Shown: in pieces, positions 55,455-63,913 of the stretch
Layout of the letters: every line of letters starts with the position of its first letter
Numbering within the stretch: the first letter of the stretch is position 1
Notes under the pieces: model-generated
Databases searched by the model: none
The model's input: only the letters and a program-made list of their open reading frames with translations
Told to the model about the DNA's origin: nothing
Translations under genes and position numbers: made by a program
Assembly: GCF_034043515.1 (NCBI RefSeq)
Contig: NZ_CP138214.1
Span: 4,402,001-4,466,000, forward strand
Direction of reading: 5' to 3'
Length of the DNA stretch: 64,000 nucleotides
From: Pseudomonas sp. MUP55
GTDB lineage: Bacteria; Pseudomonadota; Gammaproteobacteria; Pseudomonadales; Pseudomonadaceae

Positions 55455-56174
55455 CTATGTACCGATAGTCTGGATTTGCGACAGCTTGACGCTGCCCATG
55501 CCGCCCGCAAGGTTGAGCAGCATTTCGCCGCCGGTCTTGCTCAGCGTTACGCTGGTCACCGTTGCCGGCAGCGAAGTAGCGAGGGCAACCGCGTCGCCCT
55601 TGTCGTTTTTGGTGGAGGCCGCGAAGGTGTAAGTGCCCGCTGGGGCGACCTCTCCCTTGTCGTTCTTGCCATCCCAGATAAAGTCCGAAGAACCTGCGCT
55701 CTGGGCGCCCATATCAAGGGTGCGCACCACATTGCCGTCTTTGTCGGTGATCTTGATCGAGACGTTGCCCGTCGCCGCCGTCACCGCCACCGAACCGGTC
55801 ATGCTCTTGCTGGTATCGACCAGCGCCTTGTCGGTCTGAGTGATGATCGAACGCCCCACCAGCGATGAAGCCTGCAGCGCCTGGGAAGAGCTGAAGTTGC
55901 TCGAGATGTTATTCACCGAGTCGTTCAGAGTGTTGATGCCTTCCAGGCTGCTGAACTGCGCCAGCTGGGCCACGAACGCACCGTTGTCCTGTGGCGACAG
56001 CGGGTTCTGGTTTTTCAGCTGGGTCACCAGCAATTGCAGGAATGCATCCTTGCCCAAGGCCTGGTTGCCGGTGGCGGCTTTGGAAACATTCGCTACATTG
56101 TTCGACGCGTCCTTGACCTTGGAGTTGAACAGGTCCTGGACAGCCGTATTGTTGGATGTATCAACGATGGCCAT
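55455..56174 (-). CDS. flgD: Flagellar hook assembly protein
   Basis: A 239-aa hook-capping protein. The N-terminal LGKDAFLQLLVTQLKNQNPLSP is diagnostic and the FlgD Ig-like domain (SDFIWDGKNDKGEVAPAGTYTF) follows. It guides hook polymerisation and is exported unfolded by the flagellar type III system. Located 31 nt before flgE. Confidence 0.95.
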   Translation of the reverse strand: MAIVDTSNNTAVQDLFNSKVKDASNNVANVSKAATGNQALGKDAFLQLLVTQLKNQNPLSPQDNGAFVAQLAQFSSLEGINTLNDSVNNISSNFSSSQALQASSLVGRSIITQTDKALVDTSKSMTGSVAVTAATGNVSIKITDKDGNVVRTLDMGAQSAGSSDFIWDGKNDKGEVAPAGTYTFAASTKNDKGDAVALATSLPATVTSVTLSKTGGEMLLNLAGGMGSVKLSQIQTIGT

Positions 56175-56190
56175 TATTTGGCGCCCCTTA

Positions 56191-56634
56191 TCACTGACCC
56201 AGGGTCAGGACCTTCTGCATCATGGTTTTGGCGGTGTTCATCATTTCCGCGTTGGTCTGGAACGAGCGACTGGCGGAAATCATGTCGGCCATTTCCTCGA
56301 CCACGTTGACGTTGGGGTAGTAGACATAACCCTTTTCGTTCGCAGCCGGATGGTTGGGTTCGTAGCGCGCTTCAAGGTTGCTCTGGTCTTCAACCACACC
56401 CAGCACCTGCACGCCCTGGCCAGCGGCATCCTGGTTCTGGAACAGCGAATCACTGCCGCCGCTCTGGCCGCCCTGGAACATGGTGGCAAATACCGGGTGA
56501 CGGGCACGGTAAGTCTGGTCAATGCTCGAAGACACGGTCTCGGCGTTGGCGATGTTACTGGCGACGGTGTTCAAGCGCGTGGTCTGCGCGCTCATGCCAC
56601 TGCCGGCAATATTGAAAACACTGGACAGGGACAT
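56191..56634 (-). CDS. flgC: Flagellar basal-body rod protein FlgC
   Basis: A 147-aa proximal rod protein with the SGMSAQTTRLNTVASNIANAET N-terminal motif and the C-terminal ISASRSFQTNAEMMNTAKTMMQK axial helix. Three nt from flgB. Normal length. Confidence 0.96.
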   Translation of the reverse strand: MSLSSVFNIAGSGMSAQTTRLNTVASNIANAETVSSSIDQTYRARHPVFATMFQGGQSGGSDSLFQNQDAAGQGVQVLGVVEDQSNLEARYEPNHPAANEKGYVYYPNVNVVEEMADMISASRSFQTNAEMMNTAKTMMQKVLTLGQ

Positions 56635-56637
56635 GGC

Positions 56638-57045
56638 TTACTCTCCACGCAGGGCTGACATCAGCCCTTTGAATTTGCTGTTGAGCAGGGTAAAGCTGGC
56701 CTGGAAGTTCACCGAGTTTTCGGCGTAGTTCGATTGTTCCAGTTGAGCATCGACGGTGTTCTGGTCGATCGACGGCTGCATCGGCGTGCGATACAGCAGC
56801 GACTCGTCACCACTGCTCAGGCCTTGCGCTTCGATATGACGGCTGTTGGTCATGTTCAAGGCGAAGGTGCCGTTCTTGGTCTTGTCCTGCTGCGCGGCGA
56901 GCACGGCGGAGAAGTCCAGATCCCGAGCCTTGTAGTTCGGGGTGTCGGCGTTGGCAATGTTGTTGGCCAGGACTTCGGCACGCTGGGCGCGAAAGCCCAG
57001 GGCTTGTTCGTGGATACCGAGCGCTTTATCGAAGCTGATGCTCAT
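56638..57045 (-). CDS. flgB: Flagellar basal-body rod protein FlgB
   Basis: A 135-aa proximal rod protein (LGFRAQRAEVLANNIANADTPNYKARDLDF). First gene of the flgBCDE operon. ATG 57045 is the family start; a longer open frame upstream passes through the promoter. Expressed from a sigma-54 promoter about 45 nt upstream. Confidence 0.96.
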   Translation of the reverse strand: MSISFDKALGIHEQALGFRAQRAEVLANNIANADTPNYKARDLDFSAVLAAQQDKTKNGTFALNMTNSRHIEAQGLSSGDESLLYRTPMQPSIDQNTVDAQLEQSNYAENSVNFQASFTLLNSKFKGLMSALRGE

Positions 57046-57090
57046 GGCGGAAACCTTTAGGCTGACCTGCTGTTCGTTAACAGGGCTATA

Positions 57091-57106
57091 GCAAGGTGCA
57101 TGCCAA
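57091..57106 (-). promoter_or_regulatory. Sigma-54 promoter of flgBCDE
   Basis: Minus strand TTGGCAT-N5-TTGC, a near-consensus -24/-12 promoter. This fits class II/III flagellar genes under RpoN with FleQ/FleR in Pseudomonas. Confidence 0.8.
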
Positions 57107-57197
57107 TCTTTTGGAGCCCCGTATATCAGGGGCTTGCGGGGGAGAAGGCTTGCGGCAATGCCAGAAAAGCGGCAAGCCATTTCCGCCTGGCGCCAGT

Positions 57198-57224
57198 AAA
57201 GCGGCAATCGGGAGTTGCCGCTTT
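57198..57224 (-). terminator. Possible terminator of the cheV-cheR transcript
   Basis: A perfect 10-bp stem AAAGCGGCAA/TTGCCGCTTT with a 7-nt loop, downstream of cheR and the REPIN. The T-tract is only three long. A second AGCCCC/GGGGCT stem lies at about 57115-57132. Between flgB and cheR there is no gene. Confidence 0.45.
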
Positions 57225-57248
57225 CTTCAACTTTGCCGTAGATACGAT

Positions 57249-57340
57249 TGTGGGAGGGGGCTTGCTCCCGATAGCGGTAGTTCAGTTGATGTTCCTATCA
57301 CTGATACACTGCTATCGGGGGCAAGCCCCCTCCCACATTT
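57249..57340. repeat. REPIN between cheR and flgB
   Basis: GTGGGAGGGGGCTTG arm, TCAG...CTGA core and inverse arm, about 16 nt beyond the cheR stop. Confidence 0.9.
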
Positions 57341-57355
57341 TTGACTGCGTATTGC

Positions 57356-58183
57356 TTATTTGGCCTGGTAGATGATCCCAGGACTGCACTGCACCATCTG
57401 GAAATGATCAGGCAGGCCGTTCAGTGCCTCGGAAGCACCGAGGAACAAATAGCCGCCACGCTTGAGCGTGCCATGGATACGCAACAGGATGTCTTTCTTC
57501 ACTTCGGCGGAGAAATAAATCAGCACGTTGCGGCAGAACACCATGTCGAACTTGCCCAGGCTGGCGTAGCTGTCGAGCAGGTTGAACGAGCGGAACTCCA
57601 CGCGGTTCTTGATTGGCGCCTTGATCGCCCAACGCCCTGCCCCTTTGGGGTCAAAGTAGCGTTGCAGCCGCTCCTGGGACAAACCTCGGCCCAGCGCCAG
57701 GCTGTCGTACTCACCGGTCTTGCAGTTGGTGAGCATGGTGCCCGACAAGTCCGTCGCCACAATCTGCGCGCCGGCCTTCAACTGACCCATGTTCGTCCGT
57801 TCGAACTCGTCGATGGACATCGAGATCGAATACGGTTCCTGACCCGACGAGCACGCGGCCGACCAGATACGCAGGCGCTGGCCCGGGCTGGCCTTGATGG
57901 CTTCGGGCAGCACCTTGTTCTTGAGCACCTCAAAAGGATAGGTATCACGAAACCACAGGGTTTCGTTGGTGGTCATGGCATCGACCACCATCTCCTTGAG
58001 CCCACTGCGCGGCTGCCCCTGGATCCGCTGGACCAACTCACCCAGGGACTTGATGCCCTGCTGTTCCATCAGCTTGTTGAGGCGGCTGGATACCAGGTAT
58101 TGCTTGTTTTCACCAAGCAATATGCCACAGGCCTTTTCCAGGAAGACCCGGAACTGTTCGAAATCCAAATTACCCGTAGACAA
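57356..58183 (-). CDS. cheR: Chemotaxis protein methyltransferase
   Basis: A 275-aa SAM-dependent enzyme that methylates chemoreceptor glutamates. The N-terminal all-alpha domain (FEQFRVFLEKACGILLGENK) and the methyltransferase domain with LRIWSAACSSGQEPYSISM (SAM-binding) and FCRNVLIYF are typical. Start TTG 58183. It follows cheV by 46 nt. Confidence 0.94.
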   Translation of the reverse strand: MSTGNLDFEQFRVFLEKACGILLGENKQYLVSSRLNKLMEQQGIKSLGELVQRIQGQPRSGLKEMVVDAMTTNETLWFRDTYPFEVLKNKVLPEAIKASPGQRLRIWSAACSSGQEPYSISMSIDEFERTNMGQLKAGAQIVATDLSGTMLTNCKTGEYDSLALGRGLSQERLQRYFDPKGAGRWAIKAPIKNRVEFRSFNLLDSYASLGKFDMVFCRNVLIYFSAEVKKDILLRIHGTLKRGGYLFLGASEALNGLPDHFQMVQCSPGIIYQAK

Positions 58184-58229
58184 TGATACCGCCTCTTAAA
58201 TCGTGTGACCGCCAGGAGGGAAAATCCCC

Positions 58230-59162
58230 CTAGCCGTGATCTGCTGCCTTGATCCGGTCAACTACCCGGGATGCGAGGTCATCAGGCCGGAATTTAGCCA
58301 GGAAGTCATCTGCGCCGACCTTCTTGACCATTGCCTGATTGAATACCCCCGACAACGAAGTATGCAGGATGATATGTAATTTTTGCATGCGTGGATCGCT
58401 GCGTATCTCAGCCGTGAGGGTGTAGCCATCCATTTCCGGCATCTCGATGTCGGAAATCATCATCAGGAATTCTTCTTCCGGTTTCTTGCCTTCATCCACC
58501 AGCTTGCGCAGGTAATCCAAGGCCTGACGTCCGTCATTGAGGGCAACGACATCGACACCGACGGTTTGCAGGCAACGCGTGACCTGCTTGCGAGCGACAG
58601 AGGAGTCGTCCACGGTCAACACGCGCAGGGACACCGCCTTGTGCGCCGTCTCGGCATCCACCACGCCGACCGAAATGGTCTCCGAGGTCGGTGCGACTTC
58701 GGCGAGGATTTTCTCCACGTCAATGATTTCCACCAGTTGATTGTCCACGCGCGTCACGGCCGTCAGGTAGTGATCGCGCCCGGTGCCCTTGGGTGGCGGG
58801 TGGATCTCTTCCCAGTTCATATTGACGATACGTTCCACCGAGCGCACCAGGAACCCCTGGGTCTTGGTGTTGTACTCGGTAATGATCACGAACGGGCTCT
58901 GACGGTCCTGCAAACCAGAGGAGCCAGTGGCCATTGCCAAGTCAAGAATCGGAATGGTCGCGCCACGGATATTGGCGACGCCGCACACCACCGGACTGGA
59001 TTTAGGCATGATCGTCAACTTGGGACACTGCAACACTTCACGCACTTTAAACACGTTGATGCCGTACAGCTGCTTGCCGTCCAGGCGGAAAAGCAACAAC
59101 TCCAGGCGATTCTGCCCTACCAGCTGTGTGCGCTGGTTTACTGAATCCATTACACCTGCCAT
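58230..59162 (-). CDS. cheV: Chemotaxis coupling protein CheV
   Basis: A 310-aa fusion of an N-terminal CheW domain (ELLLFRLDGKQLYGINVFKVREV, about residues 21-43) and a C-terminal receiver domain (phospho-acceptor Asp in MMISDIEMPEMDG, about residue 238). It couples receptors to CheA with adaptive phosphorylation. The gene is divergent from flgA; a GGTACG/CGTACC dyad lies between them. Confidence 0.95.
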   Translation of the reverse strand: MAGVMDSVNQRTQLVGQNRLELLLFRLDGKQLYGINVFKVREVLQCPKLTIMPKSSPVVCGVANIRGATIPILDLAMATGSSGLQDRQSPFVIITEYNTKTQGFLVRSVERIVNMNWEEIHPPPKGTGRDHYLTAVTRVDNQLVEIIDVEKILAEVAPTSETISVGVVDAETAHKAVSLRVLTVDDSSVARKQVTRCLQTVGVDVVALNDGRQALDYLRKLVDEGKKPEEEFLMMISDIEMPEMDGYTLTAEIRSDPRMQKLHIILHTSLSGVFNQAMVKKVGADDFLAKFRPDDLASRVVDRIKAADHG

Positions 59163-59184
59163 GCCCAGACTCCTAAATCCCAGA

Positions 59185-59199
59185 GGTACGATGCGTACC
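59185..59199. promoter_or_regulatory. GGTACG-N3-CGTACC dyad between cheV and flgA
   Basis: A perfect 6+6 inverted repeat in the 75-nt divergent gap between cheV and flgA. It could be a shared operator; its protein is unknown. Confidence 0.4.
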
Positions 59200-59237
59200 C
59201 AACACTAAACGGCACGAGCTTTGCTATTTGGTTGGCT

Positions 59238-60002
59238 ATGGATATTAAAACGACAGTTTCCCGACGCCCTTGCCGCCCAAAGTACCGCAGACTGCTCTGC
59301 GCCGCGATGGCGCTGCTTGTCTGGGGCGTGGGCGTCGCGGCTCGCGCCGACAACGTCACCCTGCCTGATCTCCTTATCGGCGTCACCCAGGGCTTTCTTG
59401 AATTCACTGTAGAAGATTATCTGGAGTCCACACAGACACCTGGACGCTATGAGATTCAGGTCAACCAGCTGGACCCGCGCCTGCGCATGCCCATGTGTGA
59501 CAAGGAATTGACAGCCACCCTGGAAAGCCCGGCCCAGCCCATCGGCCGCGTAACCGTCAAAGTACGCTGCGAAGGCGCGTCTCCCTGGACCGTGTTCGTG
59601 CCGGCCCAGGTCAAATTGTTCCGCGACGTTGTTGTGGTAGCGCGACCATTGAAGCGCACCGGCATTATTGGCTATGACGATGTTGCGTTGCGTGAACGGG
59701 ATATCAGCTTGATCAACCAGGGTTACCTTACCTCCCTGGACCAGGCGATCGGGCAGCGGCTTACCCGACCAATGGTCACCGATCAGGTCATCACGCTGGT
59801 TCATCTGGAGCAGGCTGAAGTGATTCGCAAGGGTGACCAGGTGGTGATTTCCGCCAGCAGCGGCGGGCTGAACGTAAAAATGCCGGGGGAAGCGCTGTCC
59901 AACGGTGGCATGAGCGAACAGATACGGGTGAAGAACCTCAACTCGAACCGCGTGATCAAGGCGCGGGTGACGGCGCCTGGCCAAGTGGAGGTGGCGCTAT
60001 AG
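59238..60002 (+). CDS. flgA: Flagella basal-body P-ring formation protein
   Basis: A 254-aa periplasmic chaperone for P-ring (FlgI) assembly. The hydrophobic segment LLCAAMALLVWGVGVAARA marks the signal peptide after an unusually long basic N-terminus. The SAF domain and C-terminal VRVKNLNSNRVIKARVTAPGQVEV are FlgA-typical. ATG 59238 is chosen; TTG 59232 is possible. Neither has a good ribosome-binding site. Confidence 0.92.
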   Translation: MDIKTTVSRRPCRPKYRRLLCAAMALLVWGVGVAARADNVTLPDLLIGVTQGFLEFTVEDYLESTQTPGRYEIQVNQLDPRLRMPMCDKELTATLESPAQPIGRVTVKVRCEGASPWTVFVPAQVKLFRDVVVVARPLKRTGIIGYDDVALRERDISLINQGYLTSLDQAIGQRLTRPMVTDQVITLVHLEQAEVIRKGDQVVISASSGGLNVKMPGEALSNGGMSEQIRVKNLNSNRVIKARVTAPGQVEVAL

Positions 60003-60080
60003 ATGACTGGAATCAGTTGCCCGCTTTTCCTACACTGTGGGTTGGATGCCGAGCCTTGCGAGTTAATTGTCACTCGCGGC

Positions 60081-60107
60081 TAAAGTTTGTCCGGGTATGG
60101 CCGAAAA
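60081..60107 (+). promoter_or_regulatory. FliA (sigma-28) promoter of flgM
   Basis: TAAAGTTT (60081-60088), an 11-bp spacer, then GCCGAAAA (60100-60107), one base from the full consensus GCCGATAA. Located 37 nt before the flgM ATG. Confidence 0.9.
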
Positions 60108-60143
60108 CATGGCAAGCGTCCAAATACCCAGAGGTTTTTTATC

Positions 60144-60461
60144 ATGGTCATTGATTTCAATCGTTTGAACAGCAACCAGCCCCTACCGGGCGCCACGCGC
60201 ACCAACGGTGCCAAGGAAAGCGTAGAAGCCAAGTCTCAGCCCGTGAAGGCAGAGCAGGCAAGCGCGAGCCCGAGTGGGGAATCGGTACACCTGAGCAATG
60301 AGGCTCAACAGTTGCAGAAAGTCACTGACTCGCTGCGCGATCAACCGATCGTCAATAAAGCCCGCGTGGCCGAATTGAAACAGGCAATCGCCGACGGCAC
60401 TTACACAGTCGACAGCAACCGTGTAGCCAGCAAGCTGCTTAACTTCGAAGCCGAGCGCTAG
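60144..60461 (+). CDS. flgM: Anti-sigma-28 factor
   Basis: A 105-aa protein that holds FliA inactive until it is exported through the completed hook-basal body. The C-terminal half, about residues 60-105 ([30 protein letters not shown]), carries the sigma-28-binding region; the N-terminus is disordered. ATG 60144 gives MVIDFNRLN, the family start. It has its own FliA promoter, giving feedback control. Confidence 0.95.
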   Translation: MVIDFNRLNSNQPLPGATRTNGAKESVEAKSQPVKAEQASASPSGESVHLSNEAQQLQKVTDSLRDQPIVNKARVAELKQAIADGTYTVDSNRVASKLLNFEAER

Positions 60462-60509
60462 GCAAAGGCCTTCGCTGGGCTTCTGGACGCTTAACACCCA
60501 AGGCCAGCC

Positions 60510-60980
60510 ATGCACCACGACGAACATTTGCTTGAACTGATCATTGATGATCTGGCGCCGACGCAACAATTGCTCGAGCTGCTTAAAGAAGAGTCCCTGG
60601 CACTGTATGGCCGGGATATGCCTTTGCTCGAAGAAATACTGGCGCGCAAACAGTCGCTGATTGTGCTGCTCGAACAGCACGGCAAGAAACGCAGCGAGAT
60701 CCTGACCAGCCTGGGCTTGCCCGCCGATCACGACGGCCTGGCACAGCTGGCGAGCCATTCCTCGGTCGGCGAACAGTTACTGGCGCAAAGCAAAGCGCTC
60801 AATCAACTGCTCGCTCAATGCCAGGAAGCCAACCTGCTCAACGGCCAGTCGATCCAGCTTCAGCAAGCCACCACTGCCAACCAGTTACGCATTCTTCATG
60901 GCGGCGAGCCTCCGGCGCTCTATAACGCCCAGGGTTCCACTTCGCGCCTGGTCAAGCCAAGCACCCGCAGCCAAGCCTGA
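60510..60980 (+). CDS. flgN: Flagellar export chaperone FlgN
   Basis: A 156-aa, helix-rich protein of the FlgN family that escorts FlgK and FlgL to the export apparatus. The repeated Leu-rich LIIDDLAPTQQLLELLKEESLAL pattern predicts a long coiled coil. It follows flgM by 48 nt. Confidence 0.88.
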   Translation: MHHDEHLLELIIDDLAPTQQLLELLKEESLALYGRDMPLLEEILARKQSLIVLLEQHGKKRSEILTSLGLPADHDGLAQLASHSSVGEQLLAQSKALNQLLAQCQEANLLNGQSIQLQQATTANQLRILHGGEPPALYNAQGSTSRLVKPSTRSQA

Positions 60981-61076
60981 CGCCGGTTTACAGCGCGACC
61001 TATCCAAGGTGCGCTACATACTGGCAAAATGCCGGTTCTTGCGTGTAGTCGTATTTTGCCTGGAGATGGAACAACC

Positions 61077-61826
61077 GTGTTCAACGCCCCTAATGCGGAA
61101 GATGCACCGCAGCCACCGAAGGTCCTCACCACGCCTCTGGAAATCGCCAGCACGCTGCGGATGCTCCAGGACAGCCATGATCCGCTGATCATCACTTTCC
61201 ACGAACGCAGCCAACGCTTCCAAAGCTATCTTGTGGACATCGATCGGGACAGCAAGACACTGACCCTGGACGAGATGATTCCGCGTGATGGTGAACGTTA
61301 TCTGGAAAATGGCGAACCCTTCCGCATCGAGGGTTTCCATGATGGGGTACGGGTTGCCTGGGACAGTAACGGCACGCTGAACATCAGCGAAAAAGACGGC
61401 CACCGCATCTACACTGGCAGCATGCCCGGCGAAGTGGTCTACCATCAGCGTCGTGATGCGTTCCGCGCTGCATTGAAGCTGGCGCAGTTGGTGAACATTG
61501 AACTGGGTGGCGAGAAGCTCAAGGCACCGCTCAGCGGCAAGCTGCTGGACATCTCGGCCACCGGGTGCAAATTGCGCTTTGAAGGGGATATCTCCGAACG
61601 CCTGCAGTTGGGCCAGGTGTATGACCGCTTTATCGCCGCGCTGCCGTTCGGCAGCATGACCACCGCTGTGGAGCTGCGCTATCTGCATTTCGAAGACAGG
61701 ATCAACACAACCTTTGCGGGCGTGCGCTTCCATAACATGAGCGGCCTGGTGCAGCGCCAAGTGGAGCGTTTTGTGTATCAACTGCAGCGCGAAGCTCGAC
61801 GCTTCGACAAGGATGACGATCTGTAA
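61077..61826 (+). CDS. flgZ: Cyclic-di-GMP-binding flagellar brake protein
   Basis: A 249-aa YcgR-type protein. The N-terminal YcgR domain (about residues 20-125) is followed by a PilZ domain with HQRRDAFR (RxxxR motif, about residue 136) and DISATG (D/NxSxxG, about 173-178), both needed for c-di-GMP binding. It slows motility when c-di-GMP is high. Start GTG 61077 has a TGGAGATGG site; the frame is open from 61029. Confidence 0.93.
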   Translation: MFNAPNAEDAPQPPKVLTTPLEIASTLRMLQDSHDPLIITFHERSQRFQSYLVDIDRDSKTLTLDEMIPRDGERYLENGEPFRIEGFHDGVRVAWDSNGTLNISEKDGHRIYTGSMPGEVVYHQRRDAFRAALKLAQLVNIELGGEKLKAPLSGKLLDISATGCKLRFEGDISERLQLGQVYDRFIAALPFGSMTTAVELRYLHFEDRINTTFAGVRFHNMSGLVQRQVERFVYQLQREARRFDKDDDL

Positions 61827-61846
61827 GCCTTGAAACGCGGATGTAA

Positions 61847-61884
61847 AAAAAACGGGCAGATCCTGAGGGATCTGCCCGTTTTTT
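61847..61884. terminator. Bidirectional terminator between flgZ and the MFS gene
   Basis: A 16-bp stem AAAAAACGGGCAGATC and its inverse with a 6-nt loop. T-tracts on both strands suit the two convergent genes. Confidence 0.92.
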
Positions 61885-61887
61885 CGT

Positions 61888-63267
61888 TCAGGGGCGCGCC
61901 CTGCTCAGGTCATGGGGATGTTCGTCCGGGTCTATAGGCTCTGAGGGAGCCTGCGCAGCCGGCTCCTGAACCGCTGGTTCAGGCTCAGGATCGGGATCAG
62001 GAACCGTGTCCTGCATCTGTTCCTGTACCACCTGTTCATCCACCCGCGGATCCAGTGCAGCCACCAACGGCGAACTGGACATGCTGTCTGGCATTGCTAC
62101 GTGATGCAGCGGCGCGTCGTCGACCTGATGCAGGTTAGTCACGGCCTTCGGCCGAATACGCCATACCAGGATCAACGCACATAGACTGAAAAATGCGTAC
62201 AGCATCTGGCTGCCGAACAGCTTCATGACCACGCCCGCCAAGAGCGGCCCGATACTGGCACCCACCCCGTAAGTCACCAGCAACATAGCGGTCAGCGACA
62301 CCCTGCGGTCACCTTCCACATGGTCGTTGGAAAACGCCACCGCCAGTGGGTAAAGACAAAACTGCACGAGTGAACACAGAAAACCTGCCACGAACAGCAC
62401 TTCCAAAGGCACGCTGGTCATGATCGCCAAGGGCAACGCCGCCACCGCCAGGCAAAAGGCAAAGCAGCGAATCAGCAGTGCGCGGTCATAGCGGTCCGAC
62501 AACCAGCCCAACGGCCACTGCACGAGCAGGCCAGCGAAAATACAGGAACCCATGAACAGACCGACCTGCTCGGTCGTCAGCCCCTGCTGGGACGCATAGA
62601 GCGGCGCCAAGCCGTAGAACGAGCCGACAATGAGGCCAGCTCCCAGCACCGTGCTGAGAGACTGTGGCACACGCTTGATAAAGAAACGCGGCTCCATCGG
62701 CGCAGGGTGTAATGGCGCCGGGTGAATGCGTCGGGTCATGGCTACCGGTACCAGGCACAGGGCAAAGCACAGCGCGACCAGCATCAACAGCTCAAGGCCC
62801 AGGTGGGGGTGCATGACCAGTATCAACTGGCCGAGCACCAGGCCGAGGTAGGAGGCGATCATATAGCCGCTGAACACGACCCCCCGCTGCTTGGCATCCG
62901 CCTGCTCGTTGAGCCAGCTCTCGATAACCATGTACTGGCACATCATCCCCAGGCCAACGATTATCCGCAGTACGATCCACGCGGGCAGCCAATCGATCAA
63001 GCCATGCCCCAACACAGCCGCGCCGACGATCCCGGCGCAGGTAGCGTAAGCACGTATATGCCCGACACGGGCGATCAAACGGTGGCCGATCTTGCCGCCC
63101 AGCACCAGACCAAAGTAGTTGGCCGCCATCAGCGCACCGACCCACAGACTGTCGACATGGTCGGCCGCCAGGCGCAAGGCCAGGTAAGTACTGAGCAGGC
63201 CGGAGCCGATCAGCATCATCAAGGAGGCGAAATAAAGGGCTCGAAAAGATTTCCAGATCTGGCGCAT
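61888..63267 (-). CDS. MFS transporter (YcaD-like)
   Basis: A 459-aa major facilitator of the YcaD type. About 12 hydrophobic segments end near residue 380. The cytoplasmic loop after helix 2 holds GKIGHRLIARVGH (MFS motif A position). The last 75 residues form a Pro/Glu/Asp-rich, soluble tail with PDPDPEPEP, rare in the family. Substrate unknown. Its 5' region between 63268 and 63593 holds two hairpins. Confidence 0.88.
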   Translation of the reverse strand: MRQIWKSFRALYFASLMMLIGSGLLSTYLALRLAADHVDSLWVGALMAANYFGLVLGGKIGHRLIARVGHIRAYATCAGIVGAAVLGHGLIDWLPAWIVLRIIVGLGMMCQYMVIESWLNEQADAKQRGVVFSGYMIASYLGLVLGQLILVMHPHLGLELLMLVALCFALCLVPVAMTRRIHPAPLHPAPMEPRFFIKRVPQSLSTVLGAGLIVGSFYGLAPLYASQQGLTTEQVGLFMGSCIFAGLLVQWPLGWLSDRYDRALLIRCFAFCLAVAALPLAIMTSVPLEVLFVAGFLCSLVQFCLYPLAVAFSNDHVEGDRRVSLTAMLLVTYGVGASIGPLLAGVVMKLFGSQMLYAFFSLCALILVWRIRPKAVTNLHQVDDAPLHHVAMPDSMSSSPLVAALDPRVDEQVVQEQMQDTVPDPDPEPEPAVQEPAAQAPSEPIDPDEHPHDLSRARP

Positions 63268-63302
63268 CGGCGTTCCGAGCGGCTCCTTGCAGTGAGGGGA
63301 CA

Positions 63303-63323
63303 GGACTATCGGAATGATAGTCC
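63303..63323. other. Hairpin in the MFS gene 5' region
   Basis: A perfect 8-bp stem GGACTATC/GATAGTCC with a 5-nt loop, 36 nt upstream of the MFS start. Lacks a T-tract. Possible regulatory stem or binding site. Confidence 0.4.
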
Positions 63324-63449
63324 GCAGTGGTCAGGTCCGGACAGGCGACATGAGCCATTACCGGGATTATTTTGCTTAACAGCTCAGACGCTGCATGCGT
63401 GCCTTTGAGGTACATAGAGCCAGAGATAAATATGCAGCGCACCACCTGT

Positions 63450-63473
63450 GAACCTTGAACATCCGCAAGGTTC
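63450..63473. other. Second hairpin in the MFS gene 5' region
   Basis: A perfect stem GAACCTTG/CAAGGTTC with an 8-nt loop. No open reading frame in the surrounding 63324-63593 is convincing. Confidence 0.4.
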
Positions 63474-63593
63474 GACTGGTGTTTGGAAATCGACCATAAA
63501 AGGCCTGAATAGAGCGGTCCACAGGATGCTGAACATGCCTGTAAGCTCTGCATCAGCGTCGGCGAACTCAAGAGCATGGGGATTTTCGACCGC

Positions 63594-63632
63594 CCAAAAC
63601 AAAACCCCTGTCTGCGTTAGCAAACAGGGGTT
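63594..63632 (-). terminator. rRNA operon terminator
   Basis: A 9-bp stem AACCCCTGT/ACAGGGGTT followed on the minus strand by a T-rich tract, a few nt beyond the 5S 3' end. Confidence 0.92.
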
Positions 63633-63641
63633 CTGGAATTT

Positions 63642-63761
63642 AATCTTGACGATGACCTACTCTCACATGGGGAAACCCCACACTACCATCGGCGATGCAT
63701 CGTTTCACTGCTGAGTTCGGGATGGGATCAGGTGGTTCCAATGCTCTATGGTCGTCAAGAA
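63642..63761 (-). rRNA. rrf: 5S ribosomal RNA
   Basis: The minus strand reads as a complete 5S rRNA, including the conserved CCGAACTCAG loop region and GGTAGTGTGGGG. Its ends CTTGACGA...GTCAAG pair to close the molecule. About 120 nt; boundaries good to a few bases. Confidence 0.97.
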
Positions 63762-63913
63762 ATTCGGGTACTGAGTCGTGGCCAGTTGGCCTCGCTTCAG
63801 CAAATTGGGTATGTAATAGAATTTGGTGTTTTGCAAGCGTCGAACTTTCGGTTCATTTCGTCTTCACACACCGCAATCTGGTCTCTCTCGAGTCGCAAAT
63901 TGCTTGGGTGTTA

